Below, piece by piece: positions 31,778-40,905 of a stretch of DNA of 48,011 nt. Source of the stretch: Sporisorium sorghi. Lineage: Eukaryota > Basidiomycota > Ustilaginomycetes > Ustilaginales > Ustilaginaceae. The translations under genes were made by a program, and so were the position numbers. Below the pieces are notes generated by a model. That model was not told where the DNA came from. It worked only from the letters and a program-made list of their open reading frames with translations, and did no database searches. Positions within the stretch are counted from its first letter, which is position 1. Each line of letters begins with the position of its first letter. The stretch lies in NCBI GenBank assembly GCA_023212695.1, contig JALCCG010000167.1, positions 1 through 48,011 on the forward strand, given 5' to 3'.

Positions 31778-34700
31778 TCAGTGTCCAAAGAGGCGCAAGA
31801 TGAGGAATGCGATACTGCCAACGAATCGCACAGCCGACAGACCCGCCGTCGACCAGAAAATGACCGATTGATAAGGGTTGATGACCGGCTCGCCCTTGCG
31901 CACAGCATCAACAAAGATGTGGTTGCGCACGTACTTGTTCCACCAGGTGCTCGTAAAGATGATGACAACCGCCGCGTTGGTGCACATCCAGACGAGCACC
32001 AGATTGGTTCGGAAGTTCTTAGCGTGGTCCTCCTGCTTCGTCGCCTTGTCGCGCTTCTGCTTGACCTCGGCCGTGGGCTGCGAGAGCGTCTGTCGGTAGT
32101 GCGTCCACAGCTCTTCCGCGTCTTCGGCCGTGTTGGGGATCTTGACCTCGACCATCTCGCCCTTGCCATCTTGCTTCGGTCCCGAACCCGTCGCACCACC
32201 CAAGTCCGTAGCAGGTCCATTCGACTGCTTGGTTCCCCACGACAAGTCGTTGGTGTTGCACATCGAGTAGACCGAGAGAATGATGATGTACGTCGGCGTA
32301 AAGAACAGATACTGCACGAAGCTTGTCAACATGTGCCAGGGCTCAAAGTGCAGGATAGAGCACACCAGCCACATGACGTACGTCGCCGCCAGCGAAATGA
32401 CGATATCGCGGAAGCCAGACGTTTTGAACAGCGTCTCGATGTTGTCGACACTCCATCCGCTCTTGTGCGTGAGGCCGGCTGCTTTGATTGCCAGGTACGT
32501 CGTGTAGCCTGCTGCGTACAGCGCCAGTCCCATGACGAGGGCAAAGACGACAATCGCCGACGTATAGGCAAAGTTGGATCCTTGAGGTCGGTTGCCGAGC
32601 GAACAGACCAGCACCACGATGAACATGGCGATGAAGATGTTCTGGAAGATCTCGATGACGGCAGCACCCTGTCCACCAAACGGATCACTGCCGCTTGTGC
32701 TCGTGGAAGCGTTGAGCAAAAAGTAGAACGCAAGGAAGAAGTTGGCAATGGCGAACCAACTAAAGACGAGCTGCACAAAGTTGAAGATCACTTGGAAGAG
32801 CAGCCACAGCTTCCGCAGGAAAGGCTGACCGGACGTAAAGACCTTATAGAAATTGGCCAGCGCATGCATCGACGCAAAAATGCTTCCGTTCAACCATCGT
32901 CGACGCTGCGAGATGAATTCGGGCACCTTGTCCGGAACGTCCGTGTACGCCTTGGCCGCCTTGACGTATCGCAAGAGCCAGGCTTCGCGCTCCTTGGTGA
33001 CGAGCTCAAAGCAGAGGATGCGGTCTTCGGCGAGATACATGTTGCCCTCAAAGATCGAGTTGCTGCCTTCGCCCGAGTGCAGCTTCTCGCCCTTGAAGTA
33101 CATCTCCAGCGGACGACCCAGGAGCGCCTTGTAGCGGTATGCAGAAAAAGCACCGGGAAGCACCGAGATAAAGCCAAAGACGGATTCGGTGGGCTTGTCG
33201 AGGATGTTAGACATCTTGTACTCGAAGTTTTGCGAGGCGACGAGCGGGTTGAAGAGCGCGAGGCAGCCGCGTCCCTTGTCGACGCAGATCTCACCGCAGG
33301 CACCGCCAACCCTGGGATGCTTGTCGAAGCTCTTCCACAGCTCGTAGATCGACGTGCCCTGTGGCTTGGTGCCGACATCCAGCAAAATGCAGACGTTGGG
33401 CTGGAGCATCTTGCAGAAGGCGTTAAAGTACCAGCGATGGCTGTTGAGCTTCTTCTTGTTCTGCTCCTTGAGACAAAAGACGACCTGGATGGGGCAGGGC
33501 GTGACTTGGACCTCGCCCTTCTCGGTGACCTGGACGCGCGTGGTGTATTCGAAAATGTGTGCTTGGACGGGCTTCTTGAGGACGTGGTCCTTCATGACGC
33601 CTTCGTTGTAGCACCCCATCAGGCCAAGCGCCTTGAGCATGCGCTCGTTGGCCTTCTTTCGGCCGTCGGCGACAATGATGACGACGACCTTCTTCCAGGC
33701 GTCAGGACCCCAGGTCTTTGAGCGCGATCGACTGCAAAGATGGGCGATGTTCTTGATGACGCCGCCCATGGTCCTCGCGAAGAGCACGTCGTCCTCGTTG
33801 TAGCAGGTGAGCACGATGGCCAGCTCGGTCTGCCTGCCGTAGAGCCAGGGACGAAGCGTGTACTTTTCGTCGACGAAGCGATCGGGATCCGTGGTGCAGG
33901 CGTGGTAGCGCATCTCGCGAAACTCGGGGTTGTTGGTGGATGACTTGCTGATGCTCTTGGCGACGGGGATGTCGAGCACGAGGTTGCCGTCCTGGAGGGG
34001 GATGCGCTTGACGGTACGCTTGCGCATGATGCGGTCGCGGTTCTCGCGCGAGAAGGTCGAGTCGTGGTGTTGCATGCTGTACATGGGCGCAGCAGCGATG
34101 ACGGCACCAGGCACACCGAGAGCGGCGATGGTTACACCGGGCTCGGGCATGCCTTGAGCTTGCATCTCGTAGTCGCCGTAGGGAGTGGGAGGATAGCCAG
34201 GCTGAGCCATCTGAACCATCGAGTGCGAGGCGGGCATGTCGTTGTAGGGCATGGCGGGCGGGCCTGCGTTCCAAGCGCCAGGAGGGTGGTTGCTGTGCTT
34301 GGAGTAGGTGCTCTTCTCGTCGTCTACCGAGTAGTAGCCGTTGTTCGCGGGCCTGCGCGACTGGTAGCTTTGGGAGCGCTGGAAGGCGGCCGAACCGCCG
34401 TAGGGATAGTTTTGCTGCATGGCGTGGTCGTCGCAGGTGGGCTCGCGCTCGCCGAGATCGAGGCTGTGCTGCGAAGGATTTGCGTTGAGCTGACCAGATC
34501 CGGGGAGCGGTGCGGGATCGTAGAGGGGAGAGGTGGGGGAGGTGTCGTACGTTTCGTTGGGATCCCAGTGGCTCGGATGGTTGTGGTAAGGAGCGTAGGA
34601 AGAGCAAGAATGCGGGAGGCCCGATCTAGCAACGGAGAGGTTGGAGGGAACAGGAGGGACGTCGGCGTTGTAGGAGGCGGGAGCGTGGGTTACTGAACGG

Positions 34701-34969
34701 CTGCTCGACGAGTTGGACCTGAGCCTGGACGGTTGCCTGTGTGTGGCAGTGTGGAAGAGGGCAGGAGTAAATGAACAAGCGGGGGGGGGGGGGGGGGGGG
34801 GAGGGGGGGGGGTTCAAGTCAGTAGGTCTGAGCGTTGAATGAAATCTCGACGGAGAAGGCGGGAAGGCGCATCGATTGTGCACAGCGTGTGCAAGGGAGA
34901 GAGAGCTTACCGTTGTGGCTTGACGGGCGCCTCCTGATACTCGGGCTGTGGAGCGTCGTAAGAGTAGGA

Positions 34970-35000
<31 letters not shown>

Positions 35001-35107
35001 GAGTCTGTAGTGTATGCAGAGTGCGCATCTTGGTTGCTGTAGTGCTGCTGTCCTTGCTGTCCTTGCTGCTGATGTGAGTCAGAATAAGGTTCGTAGTGGT
35101 GGCTCAT
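31778..35107 (-). CDS. Chitin synthase (division 1 type)
   Basis: This integral plasma-membrane glycosyltransferase polymerises UDP-GlcNAc into cell-wall chitin. It has two exons: 34911-35107 (MSHHYEPYSDS...) and 31778-34724. The 186-bp intron has a GTAAGC donor and a CCAG acceptor, and the phase-2 junction restores the frame, giving 1047 residues. The N-terminus is disordered, with a nine-Gln run and many Tyr/Pro/Ser. A Chitin_synth_1N/1 core follows, with LAIVLTCYNEDD, KLNSHRWYFNAF, LLDVGTKP, AEDRIL (around residue 632) and the catalytic signature QRRRW (672-676). About seven membrane segments follow in the last 350 residues. These motifs place it in classes I-III; I cannot fix the class. 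A second acceptor 6 nt downstream is also in frame. It is divergent from RPB6. Confidence 0.95.
34781..34812. repeat. G21-A-G10 homopolymer tract in the chitin synthase intron
   Basis: An almost uninterrupted G run on the plus strand, broken by one A. In the transcribed sense it is a C-rich stretch about 56 nt upstream of the intron's 3' splice site. Such runs are prone to length change and sequencing error. Confidence 0.85.
34973..34999. repeat. (CTG)9 tract encoding poly-Gln
   Basis: Nine CTG units on the plus strand read as nine CAG glutamine codons in the first exon of the chitin synthase gene. They lie within a longer Gln/Gly/Tyr-rich, probably disordered N-terminus. Confidence 0.85.
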
Positions 35108-35295
35108 AGCCAGAAGATTAGCGTTTGGCGCACCTGGTTGTCTTAGATCTAGAAGCGTGGGTATCCTTCAAACAAAGGGGTATAAAGTGAGCAGGAGCAT
35201 CCGATGTGATGATGATGAAAGGGAAGGGAAGGGAAGGGAGAAGGGCGGCAATGCTCCGAGCACAGATTCGAGTGACTTTTATGAATGAGAAAGCG

Positions 35296-35340
<45 letters not shown>

Positions 35341-36372
35341 CAGCAAGAGAGAATGAGTGAACGAGAGGAGCAGTCGGGATCTCGCCTTGCCTTGCCTTGC
35401 TGTACGCCACTTTGCCAGTGCATCATCGTGTGCCTGCAGCAGATAGTGCACCCCAAAGACCCTTTGTTGCGCACAGGAGCGCGTACAAGTCACTCCTCGG
35501 ACACTCCGACAACTTGAGATCAATGCCAGCGGTCCAAAAATTCGACAGCACTTTGGCAGTCTCAACGCGGAGACCAACACCAAGACACGAGAAAGCGTTG
35601 CAGAGACGGCTTTTTCCCCCTGTTAATTTCTCGATTGCGCTCTTACACTCCCACTGCGCTGCCGCCGCTTCTGCCGCTTCTGCCGCTGCCAATCCTTGGA
35701 AAGCCAGCCGAGACCTGTCGAGGGAATCCCCGCTTTTTCTTCACGAACCGGTCGCAAGAGCATGCAGGGTTCTCCTCAATGCAGAACACCATCTCATCGT
35801 CAACCAAGAGAGCAAACTCGCATAGTATTGTTTCATTCATGGAAGCCTCGGAGTCCCTTTATTGATGATGTCAACGTCAGGCGCAATCAAATTAGCTTGT
35901 ACGGAAGTGTCACCGCAATCCCCGCACAGGAACGCGGATCTGCCATGCACCGCCTTGCATCCTGTAGGACTGGCCTTCCTCGTGTCAAAGCTGAAGCTCT
36001 CTAGGCTCGTTTGAAAGCCGATCGTGTGTGCACTTGAGCAAGGCAAGACGTCGGGAGAGGAGAGCAAGCCAATTCGACTTGGAATCGCCGATCTCATATT
36101 CTCGTCCCGATTGACGCGCTTTCTCCACACGTCAAAAATTTCGGGTGTCGGCTCTCAAATCAAATTTGCGGCTTCTTCTTCGTCGACATCGCTTTTCTCA
36201 ACGGTGCTCAACCATCTCGACACAAGTACTCCCGCAGGACCCGTCGCTACATTTGACGTCGTTGTAGCAAGTGGAGCAGAGAAACGAACCAGGACGCGAA
36301 TCTCTGGCTCAGATCTCGAGAGGCTCACGGACAAACTCGCATTCCCGAACCACTCGGCTTTCAAACTGCATC
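35108..36372. promoter_or_regulatory. Divergent chitin synthase/RPB6 intergenic region
   Basis: About 1.26 kb between two start codons. It contains adjoining (GT)10 (35296-35315) and (GA)12 (35316-35340) microsatellites, GGGAA-type repeats near 35219-35242, and a run of GCC-type units near 35655-35690. Open frames here are short and show nothing recognisable. The RPB6-proximal part is pyrimidine-rich. Promoters for both genes must lie here. Confidence 0.55.
35296..35340. repeat. Adjoining (GT)10 and (GA)12 microsatellites
   Basis: Perfect dinucleotide runs that switch from GT to GA at 35316. They lie upstream of the chitin synthase start, on the side of its promoter or leader. Confidence 0.9.
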
Positions 36373-37015
36373 ATGTCGGATCGCGAGGACGGCGGTGAGG
36401 AGAAGTGAGTAGTTTTGCATGCCCACAAAGGACATGTGCTCCTCTGTAATCAGCATGCAATGCAGGCAATCTGACACGAAGCTCTTCCCTTTCCGCACCC
36501 CATTCCGCTACACAGCTTCTACGAGGAAGAGGAGCCCGTCTACGATGGCGATGACCTCGGAGAGGAGCAGTTCGACGATGGCGCCGATGCAGCTGCCAAC
36601 GGCATCGTCCACTCGTCAGCAGGCGGAGACCCTTCCAACTCCATGGCCGGTCAGGCCAACGCCGAACGCATCACCACCCCTTATATGACCAAGTACGAGC
36701 GTGCTAGGATCCTCGGCACTCGTGCCCTCCAGATTTCGTAAGTTTCCCGGCCTTGCGCCTCTTCAAATTGGGGCGAAGTGGCAACACAGTGGCACGATCT
36801 AGAGCGAATGACTGACCATGTCCTCCCGCTCCTCTGGTTTTGATCAACCCAGAATGAACGCCCCAGTGCTCGTCCCAACCGAAGGCGAGACCGACCCATT
36901 GGAAATCGCCATGAAGGAGCTCTCGGCCAAAAAGATCCCCCTGGTCGTCAGGCGATACCTCCCAGACGGAAGCTACGAGGACTGGACCGTCAGCGAGCTC
37001 ATCGTCAGCGAGTAA
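36373..37015 (+). CDS. RPO26: RNA polymerases I, II and III shared subunit RPB6 (Rpo26/ABC23)
   Basis: Rpb6 is a small subunit common to all three nuclear RNA polymerases and stabilises the clamp region. It has three exons: 36373-36404, 36516-36737 and 36853-37015, with introns of 111 and 115 bp (GTGAGT..ACAG, GTAAGT..CCAG). Junction phases fit exactly and the product is 138 residues (yeast 155). The N-terminal half is acidic and variable ([13 protein letters not shown]). The conserved core begins at [20 protein letters not shown] and continues with QISMNAPVLV, then [20 protein letters not shown] and [18 protein letters not shown]. These blocks are diagnostic. None of the exons alone makes a long frame, so the gene is easily missed by simple ORF scanning. 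Confidence 0.96.
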
Positions 37016-38275
37016 GGGTTGCACCTTCTATCGAACTCGCCTTCTCCGCCGAAGCTACGATCAGTGGATCGCTTCGTTCTAGGCATCCTCTGATGCCTGG
37101 CCTTGCATCAAGATGGACCCTATCATACCTGCCCCTACCTTTGGCTCTGTCCCGGTGCAGTTGCTCGTAGCATGCCATGCCGCCCTTGCGATGCTGCTGC
37201 CACTTCAACATTCGTGCATCAGGCTGCCATCTCTCTCTGTGTCTCTTTCTTCCTCCGGTCTTTCCTACGTGTCAATGTACTTTACTGCCTCTCAAATATA
37301 GCATCACAATGTCAACGAACGCCTGAGTGTTTTCGCTTTGGCGACACCGACGCCATGATCAGACCACACACTCTCAGGTGATGCGGCTTCTTGCGATCAC
37401 GGTAAATCCTGACAAGACGCAATGAGCTGCGGTCGAGTGACGTACGAGCTTCGAGCTTCGACGAGTCGGTCATTCACCACAAGAGAACGTGTCGACCAAT
37501 CTCGAGGCGTTGCATCGATCACGCGAGGTACGACCACAAATCTCTGTGCAAGTGCTTCTACATAAGCACCATCGGCAAATCTCGAACTTCATGAATCTGC
37601 AAGCATTGGTGTCGATGCACAACTCGCAACCAAAGCTCCGCATGAGTGGGTCGACATTGGCCAGTCTGCCCTGCGTACAAAACCGCTCAAGCTCCCGTCT
37701 CGAAGTCGAACGACCTGTAGCGGCTTGCAGCCTGTTGACAAACCCGCTGCTGAAGCCACCGACAGCACCCATGCTACCGTCGAATAGCTTCATCAGGGCC
37801 AGCGACCCCGATGCTGAGCTCGTCAAGGGTGACGGGCGGAATTTTCCTGTTTGTTAGGCCGTCATAAGAGTGGGTTGCTTGAAAATTGATATCGTAGATC
37901 TTTGGGCTGCCGATTCGACGCTTCGACGCTTCGACGCGAAATTCCCGATTCGAAACCAGTCTCTGCCTCGGCCGGGCTTTCTGCTGGTCACATGATTTGA
38001 GCTCGTCAAGAGTGATCGGCTCATTTTAGGCACTTTACGAGAGGCAACAGCCAAAATTGGGGTCAGGTGGTCAGTGTCACCGAATTTCCCCTTGCGCGAG
38101 GCTATGACCGCAGTGGAGTTGCGAAAAATCAACGGCCTGCAGTGAGTCTCTCAGCCTCAGTGTGCGAGTTGGACGTCAGAGGGTGGAGTGAGAGGGCGAG
38201 CGCTACAAAGCTCGTCTCGACACTTGCTCTCACTCTCTTCTCTCCCACCAAGTAGCTCTCATTTGATCAAGTCAG
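37016..38275. other. RPB6-RPL41 intergenic region
   Basis: About 1.26 kb without a recognisable coding region. It contains a perfect threefold TTCGACGC repeat (37914-37937) and, near 38220-38275, a pyrimidine-rich stretch (CTCTCACTCTCTTCTCTCCC) of the kind seen at ribosomal-protein gene transcription starts. The RPB6 3' UTR and the RPL41 promoter must lie here. Confidence 0.5.
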
Positions 38276-38322
38276 GTAGGTAACTATCAATCCGAAGGAA
38301 CACCGCTGGGGATCTCGACATG

Positions 38323-38353
<31 letters not shown>

Positions 38354-38569
38354 CAGCAGCATCGCAATCATCGTAGTCAATCGGCCTGGTGGACGCAGCT
38401 TTGCAGTGCTTGGTCGTCATCGTCATCAGCAGGAGGCGGAGGATCTAGTGCAACTTGTCCTTCTACAAAGGCGACGATCCCCAGCGGTCGATTCCCCCAA
38501 CAACACTTTGAATACGTACAGCACGCTTACACTTCTCCGCATCACCTCATCAACATTACGTCTCAACAG
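38276..38569 (+). other. Probable 5'-leader intron of RPL41
   Basis: Directly after the pyrimidine-rich presumed transcription start, the sequence GTCAG|GTAGGTAAC looks like a splice donor. The sequence TCTCAACAG, ending 10 bp before the eL41 ATG, looks like an acceptor. The 294-bp segment contains a CAA/CAG repeat (about 38323-38361). Leader introns are common in ribosomal-protein genes. This is inferred from the splice signals only. Confidence 0.45.
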
Positions 38570-38579
38570 CTTTGTCAAG

Positions 38580-38657
38580 ATGCGAGCCAAGTGGAGGAAG
38601 AAGCGTATGCGCCGACTTCGTCGTAAGCGCAGAAAGATGCGAGCCCGATCCAAGTAA
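38580..38657 (+). CDS. RPL41: 60S ribosomal protein eL41
   Basis: eL41 is the smallest eukaryotic ribosomal protein, a single basic helix bridging the two subunits. The 25-codon frame starts MRAKWRKKRMRRLRRKRR and ends MRARSK. This is identical in pattern to the family: only Met, Arg, Ala, Lys, Trp, Leu and Ser residues, with 17 of 25 Arg or Lys. The length of 25 is exactly the family length. The ATG follows GTCAAG, giving A at -3. The gene is too short for most gene finders. A perfect inverted repeat begins on the last base of the final Lys codon and includes the stop (see 38654-38689). It is convergent with the SDR gene about 510 bp downstream. Confidence 0.96.
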   Translation: MRAKWRKKRMRRLRRKRRKMRARSK

Positions 38658-38689
38658 ACAGGTCACTTTCCCCAAAGTGACCTGTTTAC
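38654..38689. repeat. Perfect 16-bp inverted repeat (4-nt loop) over the RPL41 stop codon
   Basis: The arms GTAAACAGGTCACTTT (38654-38669) and AAAGTGACCTGTTTAC (38674-38689) are exact reverse complements separated by CCCC. The left arm contains the TAA stop of eL41 (38655-38657). The RNA would form a stable stem-loop starting inside the last sense codon. It could be a 3'-end or stability element, or a very small palindromic insertion. Confidence 0.9.
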
Positions 38690-39168
38690 GCCCCCGTCGA
38701 CGCAACCTAGGGTACTCTCAACGGCTTGGTTCCCCGCGTTTGGCATCTGCACCGGAAAGCTTTTTAGCGATGGTACGTGTCCGACGGCGACTCTGGCGAA
38801 CTTCTCGAAGCAATCTTGTCGCTCACACTCTTCAACTCTCTCGTGATTGCCGCCACGCTCTGTCTCATCAGTCCTCACTGAGGCTCTCCTACTGTCGATG
38901 TTAGACGTTCCAATCCGGCTCGAAAGTTTCGTCGACTCGCAACAATGGGTCAACAACAACAATCTACACTCAAATCTCCGCCCTGCCAAGGTTTGCTCGT
39001 CTATGCAGCCTTGGTATGGTACACTCTCTAAAAAATTGAAGCGTTTTCAACCCTTTCATCTTGCGTGGTGCGCCATTCGTAGCATCATCGACTGTCTGTG
39101 CTGGTGTCTTCATTGCGAAGGAGTTCTTGAAGCATCGTGAGCTGCGTAAATGGACATGCGCTGTGAGA
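38690..39168. other. RPL41-SDR convergent intergenic region
   Basis: About 480 bp between convergent genes. It contains no recognisable coding region and presumably both 3' UTRs. Confidence 0.5.
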
Positions 39169-40267
39169 CTACCAATGCTCACGAGCGGCGCGCAGGTCCA
39201 TCTCGAACGTCCACGCCGACGGATGCTGCTGCGCGAGGAAGAGCCACGTCTTTGCCATCTGAGGAGGCAGCAGCAGGGCCTGAGCGTGCCAAGCATCGGC
39301 AGCGAACGCAAGAGGTTGCGGTGGGTGAGCAACCGTTACAAAGTGTCAGTGGGAGCCGGTAGTAGAGATCAGAGGAGAGCATACAACGTACCGAGCCATC
39401 AGGGAAGCGACTGCCCTTGGGCATGCCCAGGTACTCGAGCGCAGTATCCGATTCGATGAGGCCGTCTACGATGACGTGGCTGACGTGGACGTTCTTGGGT
39501 CCGTACTCTCGTGTGATCGACTGTTCTCCCGTCACGACGCAACGGGATGTCAGAAGGCTATCTCGAACGGCACTGAAACTGCGCGGGGACGTACCTGACA
39601 CATGGCGCGCAAGCCGGACTTGCTAGCCGCGAACCCAGCGAAACCCTCCCTGCCCCTCGTGGACGACGTTGCGCCCGTGACGATCAAGTTGCCGCCCTGG
39701 CCGTGCTGCTCCATGCTGCCCAGAACCGCCTGAGCAAACGTGAACCCGGCGAGGATCGAGCCCTGAACACCCTGCTGCACCTGCTCCAGCCTCTGCTCCA
39801 GGAACGGGCCCCTCTTGCGCACCGATGCGTTGTAGCACGCCGTACCCAGCTTTTTGCCCGGCCAGAACTCGCACACCCTCTGGATCGCTTGAGTGATACT
39901 CTCGTTGTCGAGCGCATCGCACTCGAACGCCGCTGCCAGCCTCTCCTCCCTTTCCACCGGGAGACGGTTCGCGCGCCGGAACGCAACCGCCGTGTCGTGC
40001 AACGACCCCGCCCGCCCACGCCTCGAGCCGCACCCTGCTCCGCGACAGGATCGCAGTGGCGTACCCGCGCGCCGCAAACACTTCCGCTATCGAAAGCCCC
40101 AACCCCGGCCCCACGCCTAGGATCACCACAATGTGCTCCGCCAGCGCGGGGCCGTGCAGCACGTCTTGCCCGAGCGGTTGGACGGCGGAGTGAGGGGTAA
40201 AGTCGGGTTGCAGCAGGTCGGTGCGGTTTTGGCGCGGGTTGCTGCTGAGCTTGTTGGAGGAGGACAT
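39169..40267 (-). CDS. SDR-family (Rossmann) oxidoreductase with an apparent 1-nt frameshift
   Basis: Three exons: 39595-40267, 39392-39520 and 39169-39279. The introns are 74 bp (CAG|GTACGT..ACAG) and 112 bp (TCG|GTACGT..CTCAG), and phases agree. Exon one holds the nucleotide-binding motif VILGVGPGLGLSIAEVFA and continues to ATAILSRSRVRLEAWAG. There the frame must shift by one base, in the C-rich run at 40005-40018, to continue as LHDTAVAFRRANRLPVE. Without the extra base the product is 303 residues and complete, ending in HPSAWTFEMDLRAAREHW. The usual SDR Tyr-x3-Lys appears as F-AAS-K (GFAGFAASKSGL), a form I know from a related bacterial/fungal SDR subgroup. The substrate is unknown. Either a sequencing indel or a recent inactivation explains the shift. 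Confidence 0.75.
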
Positions 40268-40905
40268 GGTTGCTGCGTCACGGTGTAGGCGAGGATGGGT
40301 GGCGAAGGGTCGAGCTGAGACGGTGTATTAAAGTGGACGAGGTGGACCAAGTGCTGTGGATAAATAGGAGCGTCCGGATCGGCACAGCATCGAGAGACGT
40401 TTCGGAGGTCACCTGTCCTTTCGGCCCTTCAAAGCTATGACCGGTCGTGAACAGAGCATGGTCGAGCACTGCAACGGCTCTTCGACGCTAACCACCGTAC
40501 GACACAAAGCTTGGACCGAGCGCAGCGACAATGCCGGGGCAACAAGTCGTCTTGAGGCAGCAGTTTTCCTGCTGGAACCCTTCCCCGCATTTTATTTTTT
40601 TTTTTTTTTGGCGGAAAGATAAAGCCGTCGCTCGGTCGCCATCAGAATCACACCATGCGGTGCTGCTTCCGAGTTGCCTTTCGCTGTGCTCAATTCTCAG
40701 CTCGCAGCTCACGACATGGAGTCTTCTCATTGCTCCATGTCAAACGACCGAAGACCCGAGGAGTAGCAGACAACATTCGACGAAGCGCGTTTCGGCATTC
40801 GCAAAGATCTACTTCTAACTAGACACTCCCTCCATCGCCAAGACGAGCTGGACAAGCGAACATGCCGACCTGCCACCGCTCTTACATCCTCCTCCCCCTT
40901 CTCCT
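40268..40905. other. Intergenic region between the SDR and phosphatase genes
   Basis: About 640 bp with the SDR promoter and the 3' UTR of the phosphatase gene. A T14 run lies near 40596-40609. No coding region is recognisable. Confidence 0.5.

Noticed and set aside
31781..33721. 646-codon plus-strand frame opposite chitin synthase
   Set aside because: Antisense shadow; the chitin synthase motifs on the other strand are unambiguous.
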